The notes: generated by a model not told the origin, from the sequence alone. A DNA stretch of 64,000 nt from Mycobacterium sp. ITM-2016-00316 (GCF_002968335.2 NZ_CP134398.1:5704001-5768000), one strand, 5' to 3'; positions 8,236 to 16,741 are shown, counted from the stretch's first letter. Translations and numbers: made by a program.

Positions 8236-9048
8236 TCAGGCGGTGACCAGCAGACGGTCGCGGAACAGGTCCAGCACCCGATCGAGCGCCGCCCTGGTCG
8301 GCTGCCCCGGCTCGTCGATCAGGTGCTCGGTGAGCACCGAATGTGGGGGCATCGCCCCCTCCGGATTGGCGTCCGCGCCGCTCAGCTCCACCGCCACGAA
8401 GGCGTCGCCGAGTTGCTCCCGCAGGAACTCGAAACGCTCCGGCGGAACGAATTTGTCGGAGTCGAACCGCAATCCGAGTACGGTCAGCCCGCGGGCGCAG
8501 CGCCCCTTGACGATCTCCAGGTCCGCCGGGGAGATGTCGATGGACCGCCGTTGCTTCTTCGTCAGGCCGACCGGCATCGACGGCTGGGACAGCACCGGCG
8601 CCAGCAACACGTCATCGGTCGCCATCGCCAGCGCGTACCCGCCGGTGAAGCACATCCCGACAGCCCCCACACCGGGCCCGCCGCACCGGGCGTGCTCGGA
8701 GCGGGCCAGTGCCCGCAGCCAGTCGATGACCGGCGAGGTGCGCCCGGTGGCCAGCACCACGAATTCCTTGCTGACGCAGGCCGGCACCATTGCCGACGCC
8801 AGCGTCTTGAGCGCAACCTGCGTGCTGGCGTTGGGATCCCGGCCCGGCACCCCGAACAGATGCGGGAGCACCGCGGTGCAGCCGATGCCGGCGACCTGGC
8901 GCGCGAAGGCAAGTACCTTCGGGGTGATACCGGGCATCTCGGCGATCACGATGACCGCGGGACCGGTGCCCTTGCGGTACACCGAGCGGGTCTTCCCGTC
9001 GTGGGTGAACTCGGTCCGTTCGAAATCGGACAGATCGTCATCCGACAT
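8236..9048 (-). CDS. dienelactone hydrolase family protein
   Basis: Alpha/beta hydrolase of 270 aa. The nucleophile elbow GMCFTGGY places a catalytic Cys at about residue 133, as in dienelactone hydrolases; the His is probably in PPHSVLTEH near the C-terminus. Such enzymes open lactone or ester rings in aromatic catabolism, though many members have other ester substrates. Its ATG lies inside the end of the preceding small membrane gene (11 bp overlap), so it is the distal part of the PucR operon and translationally coupled. Its role in a beta-alanine or pyrimidine context is unclear. Confidence 0.88.
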   Translation of the reverse strand: MSDDDLSDFERTEFTHDGKTRSVYRKGTGPAVIVIAEMPGITPKVLAFARQVAGIGCTAVLPHLFGVPGRDPNASTQVALKTLASAMVPACVSKEFVVLATGRTSPVIDWLRALARSEHARCGGPGVGAVGMCFTGGYALAMATDDVLLAPVLSQPSMPVGLTKKQRRSIDISPADLEIVKGRCARGLTVLGLRFDSDKFVPPERFEFLREQLGDAFVAVELSGADANPEGAMPPHSVLTEHLIDEPGQPTRAALDRVLDLFRDRLLVTA

Positions 9049-9289
9049 GACAGTGCTCCTCTACGGGTCCGGTGACCAGCATCATCGGCCACAGTAGGGT
9101 GGTCGCGCCGAAGGAGGCCACATCCGCGCCGGCCGGCTGCTGGGTCTGCACCTGCTTCTCCAGCGCGCGTACATCGTCGGGATGGGTGATGGTGAAGACC
9201 AGGCCGATGACAATATAGGGCAGCGCCAGCCACATCAGGGTCTCGATCATCGCCTCGACCTTGACCCGCCGGCTCAGCAGGCCGGTCAT
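9038..9289 (-). CDS. small two-helix membrane protein B
   Basis: An 83-residue protein starting at the ATG that overlaps the previous stop (ATGA). Helix 1 is TLMWLALPYIVIGLVFTITHP and helix 2 contains LLWPMMLVTG; a short polar stretch (DDVRALEKQVQTQQ) separates them. It shares a PYxVIGxVxxxTH motif and a WP(M/L)(M/L)L motif with the preceding small protein, so the two are paralogs and may form a hetero-oligomer. It sits between that paralog and the dienelactone hydrolase in the PucR operon. No known family was recognised; it could be a small transporter subunit. Confidence 0.75.
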   Translation of the reverse strand: MTGLLSRRVKVEAMIETLMWLALPYIVIGLVFTITHPDDVRALEKQVQTQQPAGADVASFGATTLLWPMMLVTGPVEEHCHVG

Positions 9290-9495
9290 AACCCGCAGAA
9301 GCTGTAGAGCAGCAGCAGGGGCCAGGCCAGCACCGAACCGAGGAACGGACCGGAATGTGTGAAGGCCCAGACCGTTCCGATCACCAGATAGGGGACGGCA
9401 AGCAGAATCGCCAAGCCGATCCACTCCGAGATCGCCATCTCGTAACCCAAAACCCTGCGCACGGTCTCCAGCACGGTTGTCCCCCCACCCGCCAT
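9286..9495 (-). CDS. small two-helix membrane protein A
   Basis: A 69-residue protein if started at ATG 9495, one base after the PucR stop; an internal ATG at 9438 (50 aa, MAISEW) is an alternative and would keep both helices. Residues after MAISEW form helix 1 (LAILLAVPYLVIGTVWAFTH) and helix 2 (LGSVLAWPLLLLYSF). It is paralogous to the next gene, with which it overlaps by ATGA. Tight packing behind a PucR-type regulator and opposite mmsA and an aminotransferase suggests a role in uptake or efflux linked to the same pathway, but this is inference. Confidence 0.72.
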   Translation of the reverse strand: MAGGGTTVLETVRRVLGYEMAISEWIGLAILLAVPYLVIGTVWAFTHSGPFLGSVLAWPLLLLYSFCGL

Positions 9496-9496
9496 C

Positions 9497-11086
9497 TCAG
9501 GACAGTACCGCGCGCCCCTGCGCATCCAGCACCATAAGCGCAACATGCAGCGAGGTCATCGACTCGCCGTCGTCGAGGTCCACCCCGAGCGCGGACCGCA
9601 CCGCGGCGAGCCTCTTGTACAGGGCAGGTCGGCTGATGTGCAGCCGGGCGGCGACCGCGGCCTTGTTCCCCGCCAGTTTCAGATACTCGCGCAGCAGGTC
9701 GAGGTGTGCCGGGTCGCCGGCCAGCAGGGCCCGCAGTTCGGTCTCGGCGAAGGTCTGCACCCGTGGGTCGTCGCGCAGCAGCGAGATCAGCCCGTGCAAG
9801 CGCACATCGGCGGCCCGGTAGAACGGAGCCCCCTCATCCGCGGCGGATCCGGCGCCGCGCATGGCCAGCGCCACCTCGGCGATGTGGGCGGCTTCACCGA
9901 GGCCGGTGACGGCGTCGACCACGCCGTCGGCCGCGGGCCCCACGGCGAGCACCGCACCTGCGGTGCCGTCCACCCGGGCGATCTCGGTCCGCAGCGCCGT
10001 GCCCAGCGCCGCCAGCGCCTCCTCGGGGGGCCTGGTCACGCCGAGAGCGAGCACCGCGCCGACCTCGCCGTCGCGCCTGAGCGCACACAGCCCGGTGTGG
10101 CCCGAGGCGTTCACGGTGTGTAGCACCGTGTCGACCAACAGCACGTTACGCCGCTGCCCGGCAACGGGATCCGATGTCGGCGTGCGGTCCACCCGCACCA
10201 CCACCGGCAGGTAGCGGGCGGCGGATCGCAGGCCGAGCGCGTGGGCGCGCGCCGCCACTTCCCGTTCGTCGGCGATGCGGCCACGCGAGACATCGTCGAT
10301 CAGTCCGCTCTGCGCCTGGTGGTGCAGCCCGGTCCGGTCGCGTTCGATCATCCGCTGCAGCGCCAACGCCACCGCGGCGCGCTCCAGCACCATTTGGGTG
10401 CGGTCCGGATCGGCAGACGGTTGCGGGACGATCAGCCGGCCCCACTGTTCGGCTCGCGGACCCACCGCGGTCACCGCCCACCCTTCGGTCGTCGCCCGCA
10501 ACCGCGAGCGCCGCTCCCAGTCCCGCAGCAGGTCCGCGGGGCGTCCCCGCAGCGAGACCGCCAGCGCCCGGTGGGTCAGGTCCTCGAGCACGACGGGTTC
10601 ATCCAGGATCGCGGCGGCGGCCTCGACGACGCCTGCCGCCGACGGACGCTTCAGGCTGAGTTCGGTGAAGGTCTCGTGTACCCGGCGATCGAAGTCCACC
10701 CGTTCGTACTGGTCGGCGACGATCAGGCGGTGCACGGCCTCGGTCACCTCGACGAACCGCACCTGCCGGTGCAGCGCCACCAGCGCCAGATCGAACTCCG
10801 CGGCGATGACCCCCATCCCGGGGTCCAGGTCTGCGTCGCCGATCTCGACAACCACCCCGAGCACGCCGGCCTCGGCCATACCGCTGAGATACCGGCGCGG
10901 CGAATCCCGCAGCGCCGCACCGGTTGTCAGCACCAGCTCACCACCCTGTACCAGCGCCGACAGGTCGGGAACGTCGCTGACATGTACCCAGCGGATGGTT
11001 TCGGTGAAGCGGTGCGCGCTGAGCACCTCGGGATCACCGGCCTGGATGACCGGCAGCGCAATCACCTCCGCGACCGTCAGCTGCAT
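9497..11086 (-). CDS. PucR-family transcriptional regulator
   Basis: Regulator of 529 aa. The N-terminal PucR domain (about residues 5-125) is the ligand-sensing part found in regulators of purine and amino-acid catabolism, the middle is a degenerate cyclase-like region, and the C-terminus has the PucR helix-turn-helix (LLREYLKLAGNKAAVAARLHISRPALYKRL). It is divergent from mmsA and the aminotransferase and heads an operon of two small membrane proteins and a hydrolase. By analogy with PucR regulators of beta-alanine or GABA genes, it likely activates the divergent genes. A palindrome directly before its ATG suggests autoregulation. Confidence 0.93.
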   Translation of the reverse strand: MQLTVAEVIALPVIQAGDPEVLSAHRFTETIRWVHVSDVPDLSALVQGGELVLTTGAALRDSPRRYLSGMAEAGVLGVVVEIGDADLDPGMGVIAAEFDLALVALHRQVRFVEVTEAVHRLIVADQYERVDFDRRVHETFTELSLKRPSAAGVVEAAAAILDEPVVLEDLTHRALAVSLRGRPADLLRDWERRSRLRATTEGWAVTAVGPRAEQWGRLIVPQPSADPDRTQMVLERAAVALALQRMIERDRTGLHHQAQSGLIDDVSRGRIADEREVAARAHALGLRSAARYLPVVVRVDRTPTSDPVAGQRRNVLLVDTVLHTVNASGHTGLCALRRDGEVGAVLALGVTRPPEEALAALGTALRTEIARVDGTAGAVLAVGPAADGVVDAVTGLGEAAHIAEVALAMRGAGSAADEGAPFYRAADVRLHGLISLLRDDPRVQTFAETELRALLAGDPAHLDLLREYLKLAGNKAAVAARLHISRPALYKRLAAVRSALGVDLDDGESMTSLHVALMVLDAQGRAVLS

Positions 11087-11099
11087 TTACACAGTGTAA
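11087..11099. promoter_or_regulatory. palindrome abutting the PucR start codon
   Basis: TTACACAGTGTAA is a 13-bp dyad (TTACAC-N-GTGTAA) directly adjoining the PucR ATG and 95 bp from the divergent mmsA start. Binding here would block translation-initiation-proximal transcription, as expected of an autoregulatory operator. Confidence 0.5.
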
Positions 11100-11194
11100 T
11101 CCTGAGGGCTGATTTGCAGACATTACGTCACCGTTCGGGCGCTGAGTCAGACCCCACACTGGGAAGCAACCCGACAGAAAGTGAGCTCATCGCG

Positions 11195-12697
11195 ATGCAG
11201 GCCACCGTTCAGCACTGGAGTAACGGCACGTTCTTCGAAGGGACCGCCGGCAAGACCGCTCCGGTCACGAATCCGGCGACCGGGCAGGTCACCGGCCAGG
11301 TGGCCCTGGGCAGCGTCGAGGATGCCCGCGTGGTTATCGATGCCGCCGCGGCCGCCTTCCCGGCCTGGCGCGACACCAGCCTGGCCAAACGCACCCAGGT
11401 GCTCTTCGCATTCCGCGAGCTGCTCAACGAACGCAAGGGCGAGCTGGCAGAGATCATCACCAGCGAGCACGGCAAGGTCGTCTCCGACGCCCTCGGCGAA
11501 GTCGCCCGCGGCCAGGAAGTCGTCGAGTTCGCCTGCGGAATCCCGCACCTGCTCAAGGGCGGATTCACCGAGAACGCCTCCACCAAGGTCGACGTCTACT
11601 CCATCCGCCAAGCCCTGGGCCCCGTCGGGATCATCTCCCCGTTCAACTTCCCCGCCATGGTGCCCATGTGGTTCTTCCCCGTCGCCATCGCCTGCGGCAA
11701 CACCGTCATCCTCAAACCCTCCGAAAAAGACCCCTCCGCCTCGCTGTGGCTGGCCGCGCTGTGGAAAGAAGCCGGCCTGCCCGACGGCGTGTTCAACGTC
11801 CTGCAAGGCGACAAAACCGTCGTCGACGAACTGCTCACCAACCCCAAGGTCAAATCGGTGTCCTTCGTCGGCTCCACCCCCATCGCCCAGTACGTGTACG
11901 CCACCGGCACCGCCGCGGGCAAACGCGTCCAAGCCCTCGGCGGGGCCAAAAACCACGCCGTGATCCTGCCCGACGCCGACCTCGACCTGGCCGCCGACGC
12001 CATGGTCAACGCCGGCTTCGGCTCCGCGGGCGAACGCTGCATGGCCATCTCGGCGTGCGTGGCCGTCGGCCCCGTCGCCGACGACCTCATCGCCAAAATC
12101 ACCGAACGCACCGTCGGCCTCAAGATCGGCGACGGCACCAAGGATTCCGATATGGGCCCACTGGTCACCAAGGCACACCGCGACAAGGTCGCCTCCTACA
12201 TCGACGCCGGTGAAGCCGACGGCGCCAAGGTCGTCGTCGACGGCCGCAACGTAGCAGCCGAGGTCGGCTCGGAAATGGACCCGGCGGGCTTCTGGCTCGG
12301 ACCCACCCTGCTCGACAACGTCACCCCCGAGATGAGCGTCTACACCGACGAGATTTTCGGCCCCGTCCTGTCCGTCCTGCGCGTCGACACCTACGACCAG
12401 GCACTCGAACTCATCAACACCAACCCCTACGGCAACGGCACCGCCATCTTCACCAACGACGGCGGCGCGGCCCGACGCTTCCAAAACGAAGTCGAGGTCG
12501 GCATGGTCGGCATCAACGTCCCCATCCCCGTCCCGATGGCCTACTACAGCTTCGGCGGCTGGAAAGCCTCCCTGTTCGGCGACAGCCACGCCCACGGCAT
12601 GGACGGCGTCCACTTCTTCACCCGCCAAAAGGCCATCACCAGCCGCTGGCTGGACCCCAGCCACGGCGGCATCAACCTCGGCTTCCCCACCAACTAA
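11195..12697 (+). CDS. mmsA: CoA-acylating methylmalonate-semialdehyde dehydrogenase
   Basis: NAD-dependent enzyme of 500 aa converting malonate semialdehyde or methylmalonate semialdehyde with CoA into acetyl-CoA or propionyl-CoA, acting in valine, inositol and beta-alanine degradation. The catalytic Cys282 is in GSAGERCMAIS. The usual general-base Glu motif (ELGGK) is replaced by LGGAKNH, the hallmark of the CoA-acylating MmsA branch. PFNFPAMVPMW and the terminal FTRQKAITSRW are also typical. ATG 11195 matches the family N-terminus; the upstream open frame is antisense to PucR. The aminotransferase that follows would supply malonate semialdehyde from beta-alanine. Confidence 0.95.
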   Translation: MQATVQHWSNGTFFEGTAGKTAPVTNPATGQVTGQVALGSVEDARVVIDAAAAAFPAWRDTSLAKRTQVLFAFRELLNERKGELAEIITSEHGKVVSDALGEVARGQEVVEFACGIPHLLKGGFTENASTKVDVYSIRQALGPVGIISPFNFPAMVPMWFFPVAIACGNTVILKPSEKDPSASLWLAALWKEAGLPDGVFNVLQGDKTVVDELLTNPKVKSVSFVGSTPIAQYVYATGTAAGKRVQALGGAKNHAVILPDADLDLAADAMVNAGFGSAGERCMAISACVAVGPVADDLIAKITERTVGLKIGDGTKDSDMGPLVTKAHRDKVASYIDAGEADGAKVVVDGRNVAAEVGSEMDPAGFWLGPTLLDNVTPEMSVYTDEIFGPVLSVLRVDTYDQALELINTNPYGNGTAIFTNDGGAARRFQNEVEVGMVGINVPIPVPMAYYSFGGWKASLFGDSHAHGMDGVHFFTRQKAITSRWLDPSHGGINLGFPTN

Positions 12698-12703
12698 TCT
12701 CCC

Positions 12704-12764
12704 GCGAGCGTGCGTGTCTGCTGGCCGACACGCCGTGCTCCCGCCGGAGTTCACGCACGCTCGC
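12704..12764. repeat. 61-bp imperfect inverted repeat in intergenic gap
   Basis: GCGAGCGTGCGTG (12704-12716) is perfectly complementary to CACGCACGCTCGC (12752-12764), and inner arms GTGTC/GACAC allow a second stem. It lies 6 bp after the mmsA stop and about 48 bp before the aminotransferase start. The outer flanks TCTC/GAGA extend the symmetry imperfectly. It could be a transcript-attenuating hairpin between the genes or a dispersed mycobacterial intergenic repeat unit. Confidence 0.75.
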
Positions 12765-12812
12765 CGAGAGAACCGTTGCCTGCCGCCGACAAATACAGTG
12801 AAAGATGGACGA

Positions 12813-14195
12813 ATGACGACCACCCATGACACCGCGACCCTGCCCAACGGCTTGTCGGTCGACGACGCGCGCACCGAAGCCGCCCGCACCTACGAACTGG
12901 ACCGCGCGCACGTCTTCCACTCCTGGTCCGCGCAGGCGCAGATCAAGCCGATGACCATCGTGGCGTCGGACGGCTCCTACGTGTGGGACGGCGAGGGCAA
13001 CAAGCTGCTCGACTTCTCCGGCCAGTTGGTCTTCACCAATATCGGGCATCAGCACCCGAAGGTGGTCGCGGCCATCCAGGCCCAGGCCGCCAAGCTCTGC
13101 ACGGTGGCGCCGCAGCACGCCAACGACGCCCGCTCGGAGGCGGCCCGCCTGATCGCCGAGCGCACCCCGGGCAATCTGAACAAGGTGTTCTTCACCAACG
13201 GCGGCGCTGACGCCGTCGAGCACGCGGTCCGGATGGCACGGCTGCACACCGGCCGCTACAAGGTGCTGAGCCGGTACCGCTCCTACCACGGTGGCACCGA
13301 CACCGCGATCAACCTGACCGGCGACCCGCGCCGCTACCCGAATGACTACGCCAGCGGCGGCGTCGTGCACTTCAACGGCCCGTTCCTGTACCGCAGTTCG
13401 TTCCATGCCGAGAACGAGCAGCAGGAGTCCGAGCGCGCGTTGGAGTACCTCGACCGCCTCATCCAGCACGAGGGCGCGTCGTCGTTCGCCGCGATCATCC
13501 TCGAGTCGGTGCCCGGCACCGCGGGCATCATGGTGCCGCCGCCCGGTTACATGGCGGGCGTGCGGGAGATTTGCGACAAGTACGGCATCGTGATGATCGC
13601 CGACGAGGTGATGGCCGGATTCGGGCGCACCGGAGAATGGTTCGCGATCCAGAACTTCGGCGTGACGCCGGATCTCATCACGTTCGCCAAGGGCGTCACG
13701 TCCGGTTACGTCCCGCTGGGCGGGGTGGCGATCAGCGACGAGATCGCTGCCACCTTCGCCGACCGCGCCTACCCGGGCGGCCTGACCTACTCCGGTCACC
13801 CGCTGGCCTGTGCGGCGGCCGTGGCCACCATCAACGCGATGGAGGACGAGGGCATGGTGGCCAATGCCAAGCGCATCGGCTCCGACGTGCTCGGCCCCGG
13901 TCTGCGCGAGCTGGCCGGCAAGCATCGTTGCGTGGGCGAGGTCCGCGGCCTCGGGGTGTTCTGGGCGATCGAGCTGGTGGCCGATCAGCAGACGCGTGAA
14001 CCGTTGGCGCCCTACGGCGGCTCGAGTCCCGCGATGAATGCGGTCATCGCCGCGTGCAAATCCGGCGGGCTGTTGCCGTTCGCGAACTTCAACCGCATCC
14101 ACGCCGTGCCGGCCTGCAACATCACCGACGACGAGGTGCGCGAGGGTCTGGCGATCCTGGACTCCGCGCTGGGCGCCGCCGACGCCACCCTGTAG
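12813..14195 (+). CDS. class III aminotransferase, probable beta-alanine/omega-amino acid transaminase
   Basis: PLP-dependent enzyme of 460 aa. ADEVMAGFGRTGEW binds the cofactor ring and FAKGVTSGYVPLG contains the Schiff-base Lys at about residue 293. FTNGGADAVEHAVR is the phosphate-binding loop typical of omega-aminotransferases. It would convert beta-alanine or a related omega-amino acid plus a keto acid to malonate semialdehyde, the substrate for the adjacent MmsA. ATG 12813 is preferred over an upstream ATG because it lies after the inverted repeat and has a purine-rich AAAGATGGA upstream. GABA or taurine are possible alternative substrates. Confidence 0.9.
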   Translation: MTTTHDTATLPNGLSVDDARTEAARTYELDRAHVFHSWSAQAQIKPMTIVASDGSYVWDGEGNKLLDFSGQLVFTNIGHQHPKVVAAIQAQAAKLCTVAPQHANDARSEAARLIAERTPGNLNKVFFTNGGADAVEHAVRMARLHTGRYKVLSRYRSYHGGTDTAINLTGDPRRYPNDYASGGVVHFNGPFLYRSSFHAENEQQESERALEYLDRLIQHEGASSFAAIILESVPGTAGIMVPPPGYMAGVREICDKYGIVMIADEVMAGFGRTGEWFAIQNFGVTPDLITFAKGVTSGYVPLGGVAISDEIAATFADRAYPGGLTYSGHPLACAAAVATINAMEDEGMVANAKRIGSDVLGPGLRELAGKHRCVGEVRGLGVFWAIELVADQQTREPLAPYGGSSPAMNAVIAACKSGGLLPFANFNRIHAVPACNITDDEVREGLAILDSALGAADATL

Positions 14196-14197
14196 AG

Positions 14198-14668
14198 CTA
14201 CGCCCGCAGCAGGTGCGCGCCGAGTAGTTCGCGCGCCTGCTGCGGGATCGGCATCGGGCCGTCATCGCCGAGCATCACCAGGACGGTGTCGCACAAACCG
14301 ACGCAGTCCTCGCCGACGAACAATGCCGTCGACACCACATACGAGGTCCGGCCCAGCCGTCCGATGCCCAGGCCGGTCTCGATGGTCGACGGCCAGTGCA
14401 CCTCCGCCAGGAAATGCACCACGTTGTTGGCGGTCACCAGCCGGATCGTGCGGGTCGCCGGGTCGTAGATGCCGGGAAAAATCCGCTCGTTGAACTCCGC
14501 ACGGGCGTTCTCGTGCATCGACTCCAGCGCCAGATTGTTCACATGCCCGTTGGCGTCCATGTCGCCGTAGCGTGCGAGCGCAACCCCGGTCACCGGGTAC
14601 AGCGCCTTGGACAGTCGGGTCGGATGCGGGCGCTCCACGGCCGGAACGAGGGCGATTTCAGAGGTCAT
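14198..14668 (-). CDS. acyl-CoA thioesterase, hotdog fold
   Basis: A 156-residue hotdog protein of the 4-hydroxybenzoyl-CoA thioesterase type. YGDMDANGHVNNLALESMHENARAEF contains the D-x-x-GHVNN active-site pattern with Asp as catalytic residue. It hydrolyses acyl-CoA thioesters; chain specificity is unknown. The open frame continues upstream but is antisense to the nitrobindin gene; ATG 14668 gives the right family length. It is divergent from the nitrobindin gene with 36 bp between the starts, and ends 2 bp from the convergent aminotransferase gene. Confidence 0.87.
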   Translation of the reverse strand: MTSEIALVPAVERPHPTRLSKALYPVTGVALARYGDMDANGHVNNLALESMHENARAEFNERIFPGIYDPATRTIRLVTANNVVHFLAEVHWPSTIETGLGIGRLGRTSYVVSTALFVGEDCVGLCDTVLVMLGDDGPMPIPQQARELLGAHLLRA

Positions 14669-14704
14669 AACGGCGCCAGTACACCACGAAGTACATTGGC
14701 CAGC

Positions 14705-15190
14705 ATGGTCGACCTGCACCCCGCGGTGGCGGTACTCGCTCCCCTGGTCGGCACCTGGACCGGGTCCGGCACCGGCGAATACCCCACCATCGAGACGTTC
14801 GGATATTCGGAGACCGTCACCTTCGGCCACATCGGCAAGCCGTTCCTGGCCTACACCCAGCGCACCAAGGCCGTCGATGACGACCGGCCGCTGCACGCCG
14901 AGACCGGATACGTCCGGGTCCCCGCACCGGGGCGGGTGGAATGGCTGCTGGCTCACCCCACCGGCATCGTGGAGGTGCTGGAGGGCCCGTTGGACATCGC
15001 CGCCGACGGGACCGTGACGATGCAACTCACCTCCAGCATCGGGCGCTCCGCGTCCGCCAAGGAGGTCACCGCGCTGTCGCGCACCCTCACCCTGCGTGGT
15101 GACCATCTGAGCTACACGGTGCGGATGGCCGCGGTCGGCCAACCGCTGCAGCACCATCTCGCCGCCGTGCTGCGAAAGGAACAACCGTGA
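14705..15190 (+). CDS. nitrobindin-like heme protein (peroxynitrite isomerase family)
   Basis: A 161-residue beta-barrel of the FABP-like/THAP4 heme-binding family (DUF1794). PLVGTWTGSGTGEYP near residues 13-27 is the family signature, FGYSETVTFGHIGKPFLAY forms early strands, and QPLQHHLAAVL at the C-terminus carries the heme-coordinating His. Nitrobindins bind ferric heme and isomerise peroxynitrite to nitrate, protecting against nitrosative stress; mycobacteria usually encode one or two. The following hydrolase gene starts inside its stop codon (GTGA), indicating coupling. Confidence 0.88.
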   Translation: MVDLHPAVAVLAPLVGTWTGSGTGEYPTIETFGYSETVTFGHIGKPFLAYTQRTKAVDDDRPLHAETGYVRVPAPGRVEWLLAHPTGIVEVLEGPLDIAADGTVTMQLTSSIGRSASAKEVTALSRTLTLRGDHLSYTVRMAAVGQPLQHHLAAVLRKEQP

Positions 15191-16425
15191 CCGACGACCG
15201 ACGAATCCGGGTTCCCGCCGACCTCGACGCCGTCACCGACCGCGCCGAGGAGGACCATTCCGAGGTCGATTCCGCTGCGGTGGAACGGATCTGGGGCGCG
15301 GCTCGGCACTGGTACTCCGCCGGAATGCATCCGGCGATCCAGGTGTGCCTGCGCCGCAACGGCAAGGTGATCCTCGACCGGGCCATCGGTCACGGCTGGG
15401 GCAACGGGCCAGGCGATTCCGTTGACGCCGAACAGATTCCGGTCGCCACCAGCACCCCGTTCTGCGTGTACTCGACCGCCAAGGCGATCACCACCACCGT
15501 CACCCACATGCTGGTCGAGCGCGGCGAGTTCTCCCTGGAGGACCGGGTGTGCGATTATCTGCCCAACTACACCAGCCACGGCAAGGACCGCACCACCATC
15601 CGCCACGTGGTCACCCACAGTGCGGGCATCCCGTTCGCGACCGGCCCCAAACCGGATCTCAAACGGATGGACGACAGCGAGTACGCCCGCGACATGCTGG
15701 GCCGGATGAAACCGGTGTACCGGCCCGGCCTGGTGCACATCTACCACGGTGTGACCTGGGGCCCGCTGATGCGCGAGATCATCTCCGCGGCAACCGGGCG
15801 CAGCATCCGCGACATCCTCGCCGAGCAGATCCTCGACCCGCTGGGGTTTCGCTGGACGAATTATGGTGTTGCCGCGCAGGATGTTCCGCTGGTGGCCCCG
15901 AGCCATGTCACCGGCAAACCGCTACCCGCGCCGATCGCCAAGGCGTTCAAGACCGCGGTCGGCGGCACCCCGCAGCAGATCATCCCTTTCTCGAACACAC
16001 CGGAGTTCCTCACCGGCGTCGTCCCGTCGTCGAACACCGTATCCAACGCCCACGAGCTGTCCCGATTTGCCGAGATCCTTTGCCGCGGCGGTGAACTCGA
16101 CGGTGTCCGGGTGCTCTCGCCCGAGACGCTGCAAGCCGCGACCACGCAGGCCCGTCGGCTGCGCCCGGACCTTGCGACCGGACTGGCACCCATGCGTTGG
16201 GGTACCGGGTACATGCTCGGGTCCAAGCGGTTCGGCCCGTTCGGCCGCGACGCCGACGGAGCCTTTGGGCACACCGGGCTGACCGATATCGCGATGTGGG
16301 CAGACCCGCAGCGTGCTCTCTCGGTGGCGGTGGTCAGCAGCGGTAAACCGAGCGGACATCCGGAGGCCAAGCGCTATCCGGCGCTGCTGAACGCGATCAA
16401 CGCGGAGATCCCACGCATCACCTGA
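15187..16425 (+). CDS. serine beta-lactamase-like esterase
   Basis: A 412-residue class C beta-lactamase-related hydrolase. STAK (Ser96, Lys99) is the nucleophile motif, YHG near residue 185 stands at the Tyr-x-Asn position, and GHTG near the C-terminus replaces KTG. Such proteins in mycobacteria (LipE and LipL relatives) are lipases or esterases rather than beta-lactamases. There is no signal peptide, so it is probably cytoplasmic. Translation starts at GTG overlapping the nitrobindin stop by four bases. The substrate is unknown. Confidence 0.9.
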   Translation: MTDDRRIRVPADLDAVTDRAEEDHSEVDSAAVERIWGAARHWYSAGMHPAIQVCLRRNGKVILDRAIGHGWGNGPGDSVDAEQIPVATSTPFCVYSTAKAITTTVTHMLVERGEFSLEDRVCDYLPNYTSHGKDRTTIRHVVTHSAGIPFATGPKPDLKRMDDSEYARDMLGRMKPVYRPGLVHIYHGVTWGPLMREIISAATGRSIRDILAEQILDPLGFRWTNYGVAAQDVPLVAPSHVTGKPLPAPIAKAFKTAVGGTPQQIIPFSNTPEFLTGVVPSSNTVSNAHELSRFAEILCRGGELDGVRVLSPETLQAATTQARRLRPDLATGLAPMRWGTGYMLGSKRFGPFGRDADGAFGHTGLTDIAMWADPQRALSVAVVSSGKPSGHPEAKRYPALLNAINAEIPRIT

Positions 16426-16519
16426 GCGATGTCCTGTGAGCAGCCTCACGCCGGCTACGGCGTGCGGTTCCGATGTCCGGTCACGACCAATAGACGTCAC
16501 CCCCAGAAAGGAAATGACA

Positions 16520-16693
16520 ATGGGAATTGTGGACAAGGCCAAGAACGCAGCCGAGGACGCCATCGGTAAGGCCAAGGAGGTCGTCGGAGACGTCACCAAC
16601 AACGACGAACTCAAGGCCGAAGGCAAGAAGGATCAGGGTGTCTCGGGTGTCAAGAAGGTCGGCGAGAACATCAAGGACAAGTTCACCAACTGA
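16520..16693 (+). CDS. CsbD-family stress protein
   Basis: A 57-residue, Lys- and Glu-rich protein with the CsbD pattern: an amphipathic GKAKEVVGDVTNNDELKAEGK and a second half rich in Lys and Gly. CsbD proteins are abundant under general stress (sigma-B in Bacillus, related sigma factors in mycobacteria); their function is unknown. GAAAGGA lies 7 nt before the ATG at 16520; the in-frame ATG at 16514 is too close to it. A strong hairpin terminator follows. Confidence 0.88.
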   Translation: MGIVDKAKNAAEDAIGKAKEVVGDVTNNDELKAEGKKDQGVSGVKKVGENIKDKFTN

Positions 16694-16710
16694 CACCAAC
16701 TGATCTGATG

Positions 16711-16738
16711 CAGCGGCGGGCCATCCGGCCCGCCGCTG
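16711..16738. terminator. bidirectional hairpin terminator
   Basis: CAGCGGCGGGCC and GGCCCGCCGCTG form a perfect 12-bp stem with a 4-nt loop (ATCC), 17 bp after the csbD stop and 3 bp beyond the convergent cupin relic. It is followed by TTGT rather than a long U-tract. It probably ends transcripts from both sides. Confidence 0.8.
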
Positions 16739-16741
16739 TTG

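Noticed and set aside
11147..12889. 580-codon minus-strand open frame over mmsA
   Set aside because: Low-complexity Gly/Asp/Val translation and full overlap with mmsA, whose active-site motifs are intact.
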